This document shows, in pieces, positions 9,122 to 19,111 of a stretch of 38,178 bases of DNA (position 1 is its first letter; every line of letters starts with the position of its first letter). Where the stretch lies: NCBI GenBank assembly GCA_007280935.1, contig QYQK01000101.1, positions 1 through 38,178 of the forward strand. Reading direction: 5' to 3'. This DNA is from Opitutales bacterium (GTDB lineage Bacteria > Verrucomicrobiota > Verrucomicrobiia > Opitutales > UBA953). Both the position numbers and the translations under genes were made by a program. Under the pieces are notes generated by a model. That model was not told the DNA's origin. It ran no database searches and saw only the letters and a list, made by a program, of their open reading frames with translations.

Positions 9122-10384
9122 ATGCGCGAACCTACCGCCGAAGCCACGAAGTGGAGTGAGCTCTCCGAGCATCAGAAGAAGTCGGGTTTCGCTGCCTGGC
9201 TCGGCTGGTTCTTCGACGGTCTCGACCTGCACCTTTATACGCTCGTCGCTACGGTGTTCGTGGCTCAATTGCTGGCGTCTCCGATCGCGCACCCGGATGT
9301 CGCCAAATACGGCGCGATTATCCAAGCGGCCTTCCTAGTCGGTTGGGCCTTTGGGGGCGCAGCTTTCGGGCTCGTTGGCGACCGCCTCGGACGGAGTCGA
9401 GCGTTGGTCCTGACGATTCTCACCTACGCTATCTTTACGGGGCTTTCCTTCTTTGCCCAGACGTGGTGGCAGCTGATGATTTTCCGCTTCCTGGCGGCGC
9501 TGGGTATCGGTGGCGAGTGGGCCGTGGGCGCCTCGCTGCTCTCCGAAACCTGGCCGAAAAAGTGGCGCCCCTGGATCGCCGCCGTCCTGCAGTGCGCCGT
9601 GAATCTCGGCATCCTCTTCGCAATTTTTTCCGTCGAAGTTCTGAAGCTTTTCCCCGGCTTCGAGTCGCGTTGGGTTTTTCTTATCGGGGTCCTGCCGGCG
9701 TTCGTGACCCTTTGGATTCGTAAGGCCGTACCCGAGACGGAGGAATGGACCCAGGCCCAGCAAGGGCGCCAGCCTCCGCCGATGTCCGACTTGTTCGCCC
9801 CAGGTATCCGCCGCACGACCTTGATCGCGATGACGCTCTGTGCAATCTCGCTGACGGGCCACTGGACGTTCATGTTCTGGCAGCAGGCTTTCATTAAGAC
9901 CCACCCCGGAGTTTCCGTCTCCGCTCAGGTACACGTGACTTCGGTGGCTTTGTTTTGCGTCATCTTCGCCTCGATTTTCGGGAATTTCGCTTCGGGCTAT
10001 TGCGCCCAGCGTTTTGGTTATAAGCGAACTATCGCCGGTTTTTTCGCGGCCTATTTTATCTTCATGTTCGCGACATTCCTGATGCCGTGGAGCCTGTCGG
10101 TCACTTACGTGCTCTTTGCGGCGGTTGGCTTTACGCAGGGCGTCTTCGGTTTGTTCACGATGGTCCTGCCGCCTTTGTTTCCGACGCTGCTGCGTACCAC
10201 CGGGGCGGGCTTTTGTTATAATATCGGCCGAGTTTTTGCAGCGGCGGGGACCGTCTTTTTCGGGCTCTTCGCCAAGGTCGGAGATTTTAGCCAATGTCTC
10301 TTTTACGCTTCTTTTCTTTTTATCCCGGCGGCGATCCTGGCCTTGTGGTTACCCACCGAAGAAGCGATCGAAACTCCCCGATAG
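9122..10384 (+). CDS. MFS transporter
   Basis: 12-TM-like, motif GLVGDRLGRSRALV, similar architecture to the MFS at 5328. Confidence 0.87.
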   Translation: MREPTAEATKWSELSEHQKKSGFAAWLGWFFDGLDLHLYTLVATVFVAQLLASPIAHPDVAKYGAIIQAAFLVGWAFGGAAFGLVGDRLGRSRALVLTILTYAIFTGLSFFAQTWWQLMIFRFLAALGIGGEWAVGASLLSETWPKKWRPWIAAVLQCAVNLGILFAIFSVEVLKLFPGFESRWVFLIGVLPAFVTLWIRKAVPETEEWTQAQQGRQPPPMSDLFAPGIRRTTLIAMTLCAISLTGHWTFMFWQQAFIKTHPGVSVSAQVHVTSVALFCVIFASIFGNFASGYCAQRFGYKRTIAGFFAAYFIFMFATFLMPWSLSVTYVLFAAVGFTQGVFGLFTMVLPPLFPTLLRTTGAGFCYNIGRVFAAAGTVFFGLFAKVGDFSQCLFYASFLFIPAAILALWLPTEEAIETPR

Positions 10385-10435
10385 CGCTTTTCTTAGGTAT
10401 TGTCGATTCGCTCATCCTAAGCCATTAATCCGGTC

Positions 10436-10948
10436 GTGAAGTTGAAAGATAAGCTCATCCTTTTCCTGAAAATCGAGGCGCTGACCTTGGTCATCGGTCT
10501 CAGTTTCATCTTACGCCATGTAGCCTTGGGGGTGATTAAAGATAAGAAAGCAGCCCTGGTCGCTCAACTCCCCGTGCCCTTTAAGTCCTCGGTCGCCGAG
10601 ACATTGAAGCGGTTTTCGGCCGTGATGGTTCACGACCAGTGGTTGTACCTTCTTCCTTTTTACGGGGCTTGCTTATTTGTCATCCGGACCGACCTGGTTT
10701 CGCGTTCCCTGCGGGATGTTTTTCTGAAGTGGAGCCTGATTTTCTTCGTCATGGAATTCACGACCGAATGGACCAAATACGGTTGGGATGCCGTTTCGGC
10801 CGATTTGCCAGTCCAGCTGGCGCGCTACCTTACCGGGGGTCTCATGGCCGCCGGGGTCTGGTGGCTGATGGAAAAATCCCCCCGATTGAAAGAGCTCGAT
10901 CAAAAGCCGCTGCTAGTTCGTCGTCGGACCCGCCGGGCGGTCAAATAA
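10436..10948 (+). CDS. Hypothetical membrane protein
   Basis: GTG-start ORF with several hydrophobic segments; no recognised family. Confidence 0.6.
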   Translation: MKLKDKLILFLKIEALTLVIGLSFILRHVALGVIKDKKAALVAQLPVPFKSSVAETLKRFSAVMVHDQWLYLLPFYGACLFVIRTDLVSRSLRDVFLKWSLIFFVMEFTTEWTKYGWDAVSADLPVQLARYLTGGLMAAGVWWLMEKSPRLKELDQKPLLVRRRTRRAVK

Positions 10949-10950
10949 GA

Positions 10951-11397
10951 TTAAGCACTGGTAATCACCTTGAATTCCTGGGCGCTCACCGGCGTCACCG
11001 AGAGACGGTTGCCCGGCCGTAAGATGAGCATCGTCTGCAAGGCTTTGTTGGCTCGGAGATCTTCAAGCGTGAAAGGCTTTTTCAGCGTCTTATGAAAACT
11101 GACTTCCACGCAGCTCCATCGAGGTTTTTCTTTGGATGCTTTCGCGTCGTAATAATCTGACTTAGGATCGAATTGCGTCGGGTCATCAAAGGCCGCCTCG
11201 GAAATCTTGGCCACTCCGACGATGCCCGTTTCCTTGCAGTTGGAATGATAGAATAGGACTAGGTCACCGACCTCGCATTGGCGGAGGAAATTACGAGCCT
11301 GATAATTTCGTACCCCCGTCCAAGGCTCGCTGCCACGCCGGTGCAATTCTTCGAACGAGAATTCGTCGGGTTCGGATTTCATCAACCAATGGCGCAT
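10951..11397 (-). CDS. EVE domain-containing protein
   Basis: MRHWLMKSEPDEFSFEEL...WTGVRNYQARNFLRQCEVGDLVLFYHSNCKETGIVGVAKI is a typical EVE fold sequence. Confidence 0.9.
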   Translation of the reverse strand: MRHWLMKSEPDEFSFEELHRRGSEPWTGVRNYQARNFLRQCEVGDLVLFYHSNCKETGIVGVAKISEAAFDDPTQFDPKSDYYDAKASKEKPRWSCVEVSFHKTLKKPFTLEDLRANKALQTMLILRPGNRLSVTPVSAQEFKVITSA

Positions 11398-11482
11398 GGG
11401 AAGTACGGTGTGAGTTGCCCGTCATATTTCAAGGCAGGGTTGAGGTCTTGCCCTTTGGTCTCAACTCAATCTAATCGGGTCG

Positions 11483-12277
11483 ATGCGTCTGTTGGATTCC
11501 CATTGCCACCCCGATTATGCCGTGAAGGCCGGGCGACTGGAGTCTTGGATGGGCGAGGCGCAGGCCGTCGGCGTCGAAGCCGTTGTGGCCATCGGGACGG
11601 ACTTGCATGATTGGTCCGAATATCGTGATCTGGCTCAGAAGCACCCGCTTTTCTTCCGCCATACGGTAGGTCTGCATCCGTGTCATGTGACGGAGGGTTG
11701 GGAGGAGACCGTAGCGGCAATCGCACCCTATTTCGCCGATCGGACCACGCCGGCCGCTTTAGGGGAGATCGGGCTGGATTATTTTCGACTACCTGCCGAC
11801 GAAGCGGAGGCCGCCCAGCTTAAGCTTTGGCAGCAAGAGGCTTTTCGCCGTCAGCTGATGCTCGCCTATCAGTTCGGCTGTTCGGTTGTGATTCATTCGC
11901 GTCATGCTTTTCCTGATTGCGTGCGACTGATCGACGAAAGCGGCATCGATTGGCGAAAAGTCGTCTTTCATTGTTTCGTCGAAGGGCCGGAGCAAGTTCG
12001 CCAAATCAATGCACGCGGCGGCCGGGCTTCGTTCACCGGCATCATTACTTATCCTAAGTCCGTCGAGATCCGGGCTGCACTCCAGGCGCAAGGTTTGGCC
12101 CGCCTGATGTTGGAGACTGATGCTCCTTATTTGGCGCCGCAATCTGTCCGTGGAAAGGAAAACGCCCCGGTAAATCTCCCCGAGATTTGCGCCCAAGCGG
12201 CGATGCTTCTCGGTTTGCCCGCCGATGAGGTGGCGGAGGTTTCTACCCGTAATTCCCGCGTTTTCTTCGGCTTTTAA
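11483..12277 (+). CDS. tatD: TatD family hydrolase (metal-dependent DNase)
   Basis: MRLLDSHCHPDY, GEIGLDYF, VIHSRHA, LETDAPYLAP. Confidence 0.92.
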   Translation: MRLLDSHCHPDYAVKAGRLESWMGEAQAVGVEAVVAIGTDLHDWSEYRDLAQKHPLFFRHTVGLHPCHVTEGWEETVAAIAPYFADRTTPAALGEIGLDYFRLPADEAEAAQLKLWQQEAFRRQLMLAYQFGCSVVIHSRHAFPDCVRLIDESGIDWRKVVFHCFVEGPEQVRQINARGGRASFTGIITYPKSVEIRAALQAQGLARLMLETDAPYLAPQSVRGKENAPVNLPEICAQAAMLLGLPADEVAEVSTRNSRVFFGF

Positions 12278-12344
12278 ACTTTGATACCATATCGTCACTT
12301 AGGTGACGCGCGTTTAACACACGTCTGCCTCATGATTGTCATCG

Positions 12345-14147
12345 ATGTCACAAAGGGCGATACTTACCAATAAAGACGAGTTCAAGGCAGTCTTAGGGCC
12401 GCTGCATTTAGCTGAGCCTCTGCTTGATACCTTTTTTAAAGTCCGTGCATTCGACGATTTTCTTGCTCGCATCCACGCGGCCGGCCGGCCGGATTTTTTT
12501 ACTTCGGCCTTAGAGCAATCGGGGGTTTCCAGTTCGTGGAACGATACCTGCCTCGCGCGTATTCCACGCACGGGGCCATTGGTGGTGACGGCTAATCATC
12601 CGCATGGTCTGGCGGATGGATTGGTGGCGATGGATTTTATCCTTCGTGCCCGACCCGACGCCTTGGTAGTAGGTAACCGTTGGCTAAGCCAGATTCCTGG
12701 GATTCGCCCTTGGCTCATTGAGGTCAATCCTTTCAAGACGGGAGAGGAGGACACGGGCAACATGACCGGGGTGCGCCGTATCATGTCTCACCTGAAGGCC
12801 GGCGGATGTATCGTCACTTTTCCTGCGGGTGAAGTTTCCAGTCTAAAGTTAAAAGCTCGTCGCGTGGAAGACTCTGTCTGGTCTCCTCAGGTCATCCGGT
12901 TGGCCCGTAAGGTCGGCGCTTCTGTTTTGCCGCTGCATATCGAGGGCAAGAATTCTGCCTTATTCCAAAGCGCGGGCCTGATTCACCCGCGGATGCGTAC
13001 CGCGTTGCTCTTGCGGGAGTTTTTCAGCCATCGCGGAAAAGTCATTCGCCTTCGTGTCGCAAATCCAGTGATGCCGGCTCAGTTGCAGGATCATCCTGAC
13101 GATGAGGAGGCCACCAGTTTTCTCCGGCTGCGTTGTGAATTGCTTCCGGCTCGCGATCAGTCTTCCCGCGCCAGCGGTACCAAGTCGACGCCGTTGGTAC
13201 TGGCGCCCATCATCCCGCCCATAAATCCGACGCTCCTTAGGGCTGAACTGGAGAGTCTTCCGCCTGAGGATCTTTTGCTGACGAGCGGAGATTTCCGGGT
13301 TTACCGCTTCTTGGGCGCAGATTTGCCGCATACCTTGCGGGAAATCGGACGACTTCGGGAGACGACTTTCCGGTCGGTTTCAGAAGGGACGGGCTTGGAA
13401 TGTGACCTCGATGCTTATGATGCATGGTACGATCAGATGATCCTGTGGGATGATAAGACTTCGCAAATCGTCGGGGGTTATCGGTTAGGTCCCACGGACC
13501 GGATCCTGCCACTCAAGGGAAAACACGGTCTCTATACTTCGACGCTGTTTGAATTTAAGGGAGATTTTTTCCGACGTATGGATCCCGCCTTGGAGATGGG
13601 GCGATCGTTCATTCGGCAGGAATACCAACGTAAGCCTACAAGCTTGCCACTGCTCTGGCGGGGTATCGGTCGGTACGTCGTCCGCTTTCCGAAATATCAC
13701 CTCTTGTTCGGGCCCGTCAGCATCAATCCCGAATACGGCCAAGCCTCCAAAGATCTCATCTTGTCCTATCTTAAGAATAATCGCTCGGCCGATGACCTCG
13801 CTCCGTTGGTGCGGGCTAAGAATCCGCCTCGGGCGATGAGTCTACGCGACGCCGATTTGGACGTGTTGCAACGTTGCGCATTCGACCTTGATCACGTTTC
13901 CGGGCTGGTCAGCGATCTGGAGCCGGACGCCAAATCGGTTCCCGTCCTGCTTAAACATTACCTTAAACTTAACGGTCGGCTCATCGCTTTCAATGTCGAC
14001 GAGACTTTCGGGGGTTGTCTGGATGGTCTGATCGTCGTCGACCTTACCCAGACCGATCGGAAGTTACTTGCTGCTTATATGGGCGAAGAGGGCGTGAAAG
14101 GCTTTTTGGACTTCCACGATTTCGAGGATTCGCGTCCTGGGAAATAA
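12345..14147 (+). CDS. Fused acyltransferase: N-terminal PlsC/LPLAT-like domain plus C-terminal GNAT-like (OlsB/hemolysin-type) N-acyltransferase domain
   Basis: N-terminal NHPHGLADG and FPAGEVS acyltransferase motifs; C-terminal VYRFLGADLPHTLREIGRLRETTFRSV...MGRSFIRQEYQ...LFGPVSINPEYG as in OlsB/hemolysin-like proteins. ORF-track start 12336 is TTG; ATG at 12345 preferred. Confidence 0.82.
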   Translation: MSQRAILTNKDEFKAVLGPLHLAEPLLDTFFKVRAFDDFLARIHAAGRPDFFTSALEQSGVSSSWNDTCLARIPRTGPLVVTANHPHGLADGLVAMDFILRARPDALVVGNRWLSQIPGIRPWLIEVNPFKTGEEDTGNMTGVRRIMSHLKAGGCIVTFPAGEVSSLKLKARRVEDSVWSPQVIRLARKVGASVLPLHIEGKNSALFQSAGLIHPRMRTALLLREFFSHRGKVIRLRVANPVMPAQLQDHPDDEEATSFLRLRCELLPARDQSSRASGTKSTPLVLAPIIPPINPTLLRAELESLPPEDLLLTSGDFRVYRFLGADLPHTLREIGRLRETTFRSVSEGTGLECDLDAYDAWYDQMILWDDKTSQIVGGYRLGPTDRILPLKGKHGLYTSTLFEFKGDFFRRMDPALEMGRSFIRQEYQRKPTSLPLLWRGIGRYVVRFPKYHLLFGPVSINPEYGQASKDLILSYLKNNRSADDLAPLVRAKNPPRAMSLRDADLDVLQRCAFDLDHVSGLVSDLEPDAKSVPVLLKHYLKLNGRLIAFNVDETFGGCLDGLIVVDLTQTDRKLLAAYMGEEGVKGFLDFHDFEDSRPGK

Positions 14148-14176
14148 AAAAGGACAGGCCGGCGGGCCTGTCCTTT
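14147..14176. terminator. Bidirectional Rho-independent terminator between convergent genes
   Basis: aaaaGGACAGGCC-ggc-GGGCCTGTCCtttt between the olsF-like and metY-like genes. Confidence 0.9.
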
Positions 14177-14195
14177 TGTTTCGCTGAAATCAGTC

Positions 14196-15533
<1,338 letters not shown>

Positions 15534-15622
15534 TTAAGGACTATGACAGCCAGGCGTGTCGCTTCGCGGGCCGCAGTTACGTCTCGCCCCCGCAGCCTAA
15601 TATTCCCTATCTAAAGTCTTCC

Positions 15623-17053
15623 ATGCCCGTCTTTTTGCACGACACGATGAGCCGCGAGCTTCGGCCGCTCCTGACTAAGCCCGATAAGGCTTCTTTCGGA
15701 ATGTATTGTTGTGGACCGACCGTCTACGGGCCGGCGCATATCGGCAACTTCCGTACGTTCATTTTACAGGATGTTCTTCGCCGTACCTTGGAAGCTTCGG
15801 GTATCAAGGTTAAGCATGTGCGTAACATTACCGACGTGGACGATAAGACAATACGCGGGGCGTTGGCGGCGGGTCAGTCTTTGGCGACCTTCACGCAAGG
15901 TTGGACAGATAAGTTTCATAAGGATTGCACGGCTCTCGGTCTCTTGCCTCCGCACATCGAACCCGGTGCTGTCGTTCATATCCCTCAGCAGGTGGCGATG
16001 ATCGAGGCTCTGATCAAGCGCGGGCATGCTTACGTGGCGAAGGATGGGTCGGTTTACTTCAAGGTCTGCTCCTGTTCGGATTACGGTAAATTAAGCCATC
16101 TCGATCGCTCGAAGTTGCAGACGCAGGATACCAATAGCGCCGGCCAAGCCAACGACGCCGATGAGTATGACCGCGAGTCCGCGAATGACTTCGCTTTATG
16201 GAAAGCTTATAAGCCGGAAGATGGCGAAAATTTCTGGCCCAGCCCTTGGGGTAAGGGTCGACCGGGCTGGCATATCGAGTGTTCCGCGATGTCCTTGGAG
16301 CATCTCGGCGCTACTTTTGACCTCCATGGCGGCGGCGTTGACCTGTGCTTCCCTCACCACGAAAATGAAATCGCCCAGACGGAATGCGCCACGGGAATCA
16401 AGGGCTTCGCCGCCCATTGGTTCCATAGCGCCCACTTGCTCGTCGAGGGCGATAAGATGTCCAAGAGTAAGGGTAACCTCTACACCCTTGAACAGCTGAT
16501 CGAAAAAGGCTTCACGCCCAATGAAGTGCGCTACGCTTTGATCAGCGGCCATTACCGTACGCCGCTTAACTTCACGCTTCATGGGGTCGAAAATGCCCGG
16601 TCGGCGATCGCTAAGCTCGAACGCTGGGTAGATCGCATCCTGCCGGTCGCCGGCTTCTCGCGGGCGGAGTTTGTCGCGCCGCAGGTTCATGAATTGCAGA
16701 CGACGTGGGGTAGGTTCGCCCCAGCCTGGGAAGCTTTGCAGAATGACCTTAATATCCCCGGTTGTTTGGGGCAGATTTTCACCGTCGTCGGAGAGCGCGA
16801 AGATCCGACTCCGGCTCAGGCTCGCCAAGACGTCTGCGGGCTGGCCAAGCTTCTGCAAGCCCTTGGGTTAGTCCTGTTTGTCGCCAAGGCCGAAGCCGCG
16901 ATTCCTGTCGAAGTGGCCGAGCTCGGTGCCCGTCGCTGGGCTGCCAAGCAAGGGAAGGATTTCGCCGCCGCCGACCAGCTCCGTAAGGACTTGTCCGCGC
17001 TGGGCTGGACGATGCTCGACCGCAAAGACGGCTACGACCTTAAGAAGGCGTGA
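15623..17053 (+). CDS. cysS: Cysteinyl-tRNA synthetase
   Basis: CCGPTVYGPAHIGNFRTF (HIGN), GWHIECSAMS, GGGVDLCFPHHENEIAQ, KMSKSKGN. Confidence 0.97.
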   Translation: MPVFLHDTMSRELRPLLTKPDKASFGMYCCGPTVYGPAHIGNFRTFILQDVLRRTLEASGIKVKHVRNITDVDDKTIRGALAAGQSLATFTQGWTDKFHKDCTALGLLPPHIEPGAVVHIPQQVAMIEALIKRGHAYVAKDGSVYFKVCSCSDYGKLSHLDRSKLQTQDTNSAGQANDADEYDRESANDFALWKAYKPEDGENFWPSPWGKGRPGWHIECSAMSLEHLGATFDLHGGGVDLCFPHHENEIAQTECATGIKGFAAHWFHSAHLLVEGDKMSKSKGNLYTLEQLIEKGFTPNEVRYALISGHYRTPLNFTLHGVENARSAIAKLERWVDRILPVAGFSRAEFVAPQVHELQTTWGRFAPAWEALQNDLNIPGCLGQIFTVVGEREDPTPAQARQDVCGLAKLLQALGLVLFVAKAEAAIPVEVAELGARRWAAKQGKDFAAADQLRKDLSALGWTMLDRKDGYDLKKA

Positions 17054-17126
17054 TAGGGTAGGGGAATTGCCTCCGTCCTTGCCCTCCGCCTCGGGAGTCC
17101 CTAGCGAAAGGATAGCTTTTTACGAC

Positions 17127-19010
17127 ATGTCCACCCGCCCGACGATGACTCCCCTTGAGGAGATCCGACATTCCGCCGCCCATATGCTGGGTGCGGCCGT
17201 TCTTCGCCTCTTTCCGCAGGCGCAGCTGGATATCGGGCCGCCCACCGATAATGGGTTCTATTACGACTTCGACGTGGATCATCTATTCACGGCCGACGAC
17301 TTGGTGAAGATCGAAGAGGAGATGCGTCGCATCTCAAAGGAGAACCAGAAGTTCGAACGTTTTGAATGCACGCGCGAAGAAGCGGATAAGTTGCTCCGTG
17401 AACGCGGTCAGAATGCCTATAAGCTCGGACGTCTGGCGGACATCCCGGCCGGCGAGACGATTTCATTTTATAAGAACGGCGAGTTTGTCGACCTCTGCGC
17501 GGGTACGCACGTTCGCTATTCGTCCCAGGTGAAGGCTTTCAAGTTACTCAACATCGCCGGCGCCTATCACCGCGGGGACGAAAAGAACAAACAGCTACAA
17601 CGTATCTACGGCACGGCTTTTGCGACCAAAGATGAGATGGAGCAGCACATGGTGCGTGTCGAAGAGGCCAAGAAGCGCGACCACCGCAAACTCGGCAAGG
17701 AGCTGAAGCTTTTCCATATCGACGAAAAGGTCGGCCAAGGCCTCGTGCTCTGGGTACCCAATGGTGCCATCGTCCGCCAGGAGCTGCAGAACTTCATTTC
17801 CGAACAGTTGTTCCTGACCGGGTATAAGCAGGTATTCACGCCCCACATCGGCAACCTAGACCTTTATCGGACCTCGGGACACTTCCCTTATTATAAGGAC
17901 GCACAATTCCCGCCGTTGGTTGAGCGCGAGGCGATGGAGCTCCTTTCCAAGGAAGGTTGCGCTTGTGGCGAACTGACCAACAAGCTCGAGGACGGTACCG
18001 TCCAAGGCTTCTTGCTGAAGCCGATGAATTGCCCGCACCACATCCGGATCTTCGCTTCGCAGCCGCACTCGTATCGCGATCTGCCCGTACGTCTGGCCGA
18101 GTTCGGGACGGTTTATCGTTGGGAGCAGTCGGGCGAGTTGAATGGCATGACCCGCGTCCGTGGTTTCACTCAAGACGATGGTCACTTGTTCTGCACCGAA
18201 GATCAGGTCGGCCCGGAAGTGCTGGGCTGTCTGGAACTCGTGAAGGTCGTGCTCAAGACCTTGGGTCTGAATGATTATCGCGTCCGGGTCGGGCTGCGGA
18301 ATCCTGATTCGAATAAATACACTGGCTCTTCAGAGAACTGGGATAAGGCCGAGGCCGCCTGCCGGGCCGCTGCCGCCACCTTAGGCGTCGCTTTCACCGA
18401 AGAGGCCGGCGAGGCCGCTTTCTACGGCCCCAAAATTGATTTTGTCGTCCGCGATGTCATCGGCCGTGAGTGGCAATTAGGCACCGTGCAGGTCGACTTC
18501 AATCTGCCCGAACGTTTCGAGCTTTCGTATATCGGTCCGGACAACAAGCCGCACCGCCCCGTGATGATCCACCGTGCGCCTTTCGGTTCGATGGAACGTT
18601 TCGTGGGTATCCTCATCGAGCATTTCGCCGGAGATTTTCCGACTTGGCTTTCCCCTGAACAGGTCCGACTGATTCCTTTGAACGATGATATGAATGCCGA
18701 TTGTCAAGCGATGGCCGAAGAGTTGAAGGCTGCGAAGATCCGTTGTTCCGTCGACGCTTCTTCGGATAAGCTCGGAGCCAAGATTCGTCGCGCCGAGATG
18801 TCCAAGGTGCCTCACATGCTCATCGTCGGGGCGAAGGAGAAGGAAGCTGGGGTAGTGAACGTCCGCTCCCGGGCTGACAAATCTTTCGAGGGTAACCGTA
18901 CGCTCGCGGACTTCATCTCGCTAATCACGGCCGAAGTCGCGGAACGTCGTCTCAAGGCTCACGTTCCGGTCGCGCCAGCCGTCGGTTCACCCGCCGCTCC
19001 TGGAGCCTGA
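17127..19010 (+). CDS. thrS: Threonyl-tRNA synthetase lacking the N-terminal TGS domain
   Basis: HSAAHML and CAGTH editing motifs, LKPMNCPHH, RAPFGSMERF motif 3. Start at MSTRPTMTPLEEIRHSAAHM; the upstream in-frame extension overlaps cysS and is not TGS-like. Confidence 0.95.
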   Translation: MSTRPTMTPLEEIRHSAAHMLGAAVLRLFPQAQLDIGPPTDNGFYYDFDVDHLFTADDLVKIEEEMRRISKENQKFERFECTREEADKLLRERGQNAYKLGRLADIPAGETISFYKNGEFVDLCAGTHVRYSSQVKAFKLLNIAGAYHRGDEKNKQLQRIYGTAFATKDEMEQHMVRVEEAKKRDHRKLGKELKLFHIDEKVGQGLVLWVPNGAIVRQELQNFISEQLFLTGYKQVFTPHIGNLDLYRTSGHFPYYKDAQFPPLVEREAMELLSKEGCACGELTNKLEDGTVQGFLLKPMNCPHHIRIFASQPHSYRDLPVRLAEFGTVYRWEQSGELNGMTRVRGFTQDDGHLFCTEDQVGPEVLGCLELVKVVLKTLGLNDYRVRVGLRNPDSNKYTGSSENWDKAEAACRAAAATLGVAFTEEAGEAAFYGPKIDFVVRDVIGREWQLGTVQVDFNLPERFELSYIGPDNKPHRPVMIHRAPFGSMERFVGILIEHFAGDFPTWLSPEQVRLIPLNDDMNADCQAMAEELKAAKIRCSVDASSDKLGAKIRRAEMSKVPHMLIVGAKEKEAGVVNVRSRADKSFEGNRTLADFISLITAEVAERRLKAHVPVAPAVGSPAAPGA

Positions 19011-19111
19011 TAGCGACGATAGGGTGCCTAAGCGGTAACGATGGGTTTAGGCAGCGTTTAGATGAGGGAACGACTCTTGCTTCAGGCGGTCGTGCAGGGT
19101 TAATTACGATT

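Noticed and set aside
9335-10294. 319-aa minus-strand ORF opposite the MFS transporter
   Set aside because: Highly charged, low-hydrophobicity translation with no family signature; fully antisense to a convincing MFS gene, so a shadow ORF of GC-rich coding DNA.
12292-12306. GTCAC-ttag-GTGAC hairpin after tatD
   Set aside because: Short stem with poor T-tract; not enough to call a terminator.
16196-16858. 220-aa minus-strand ORF opposite cysS
   Set aside because: Antisense to an unmistakable CysRS; no independent support.
16878-17126. In-frame upstream extension of thrS into cysS
   Set aside because: The extension is out-of-frame cysS 3' sequence, not TGS-like; ATG at 17127 fits homology.
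19025-19053. TGCCTAA...TTAGGCA hairpin between thrS and the alkaline phosphatase gene
   Set aside because: 7-bp stem with a 15-nt loop and no T-tract; too weak to call a terminator or structured RNA.
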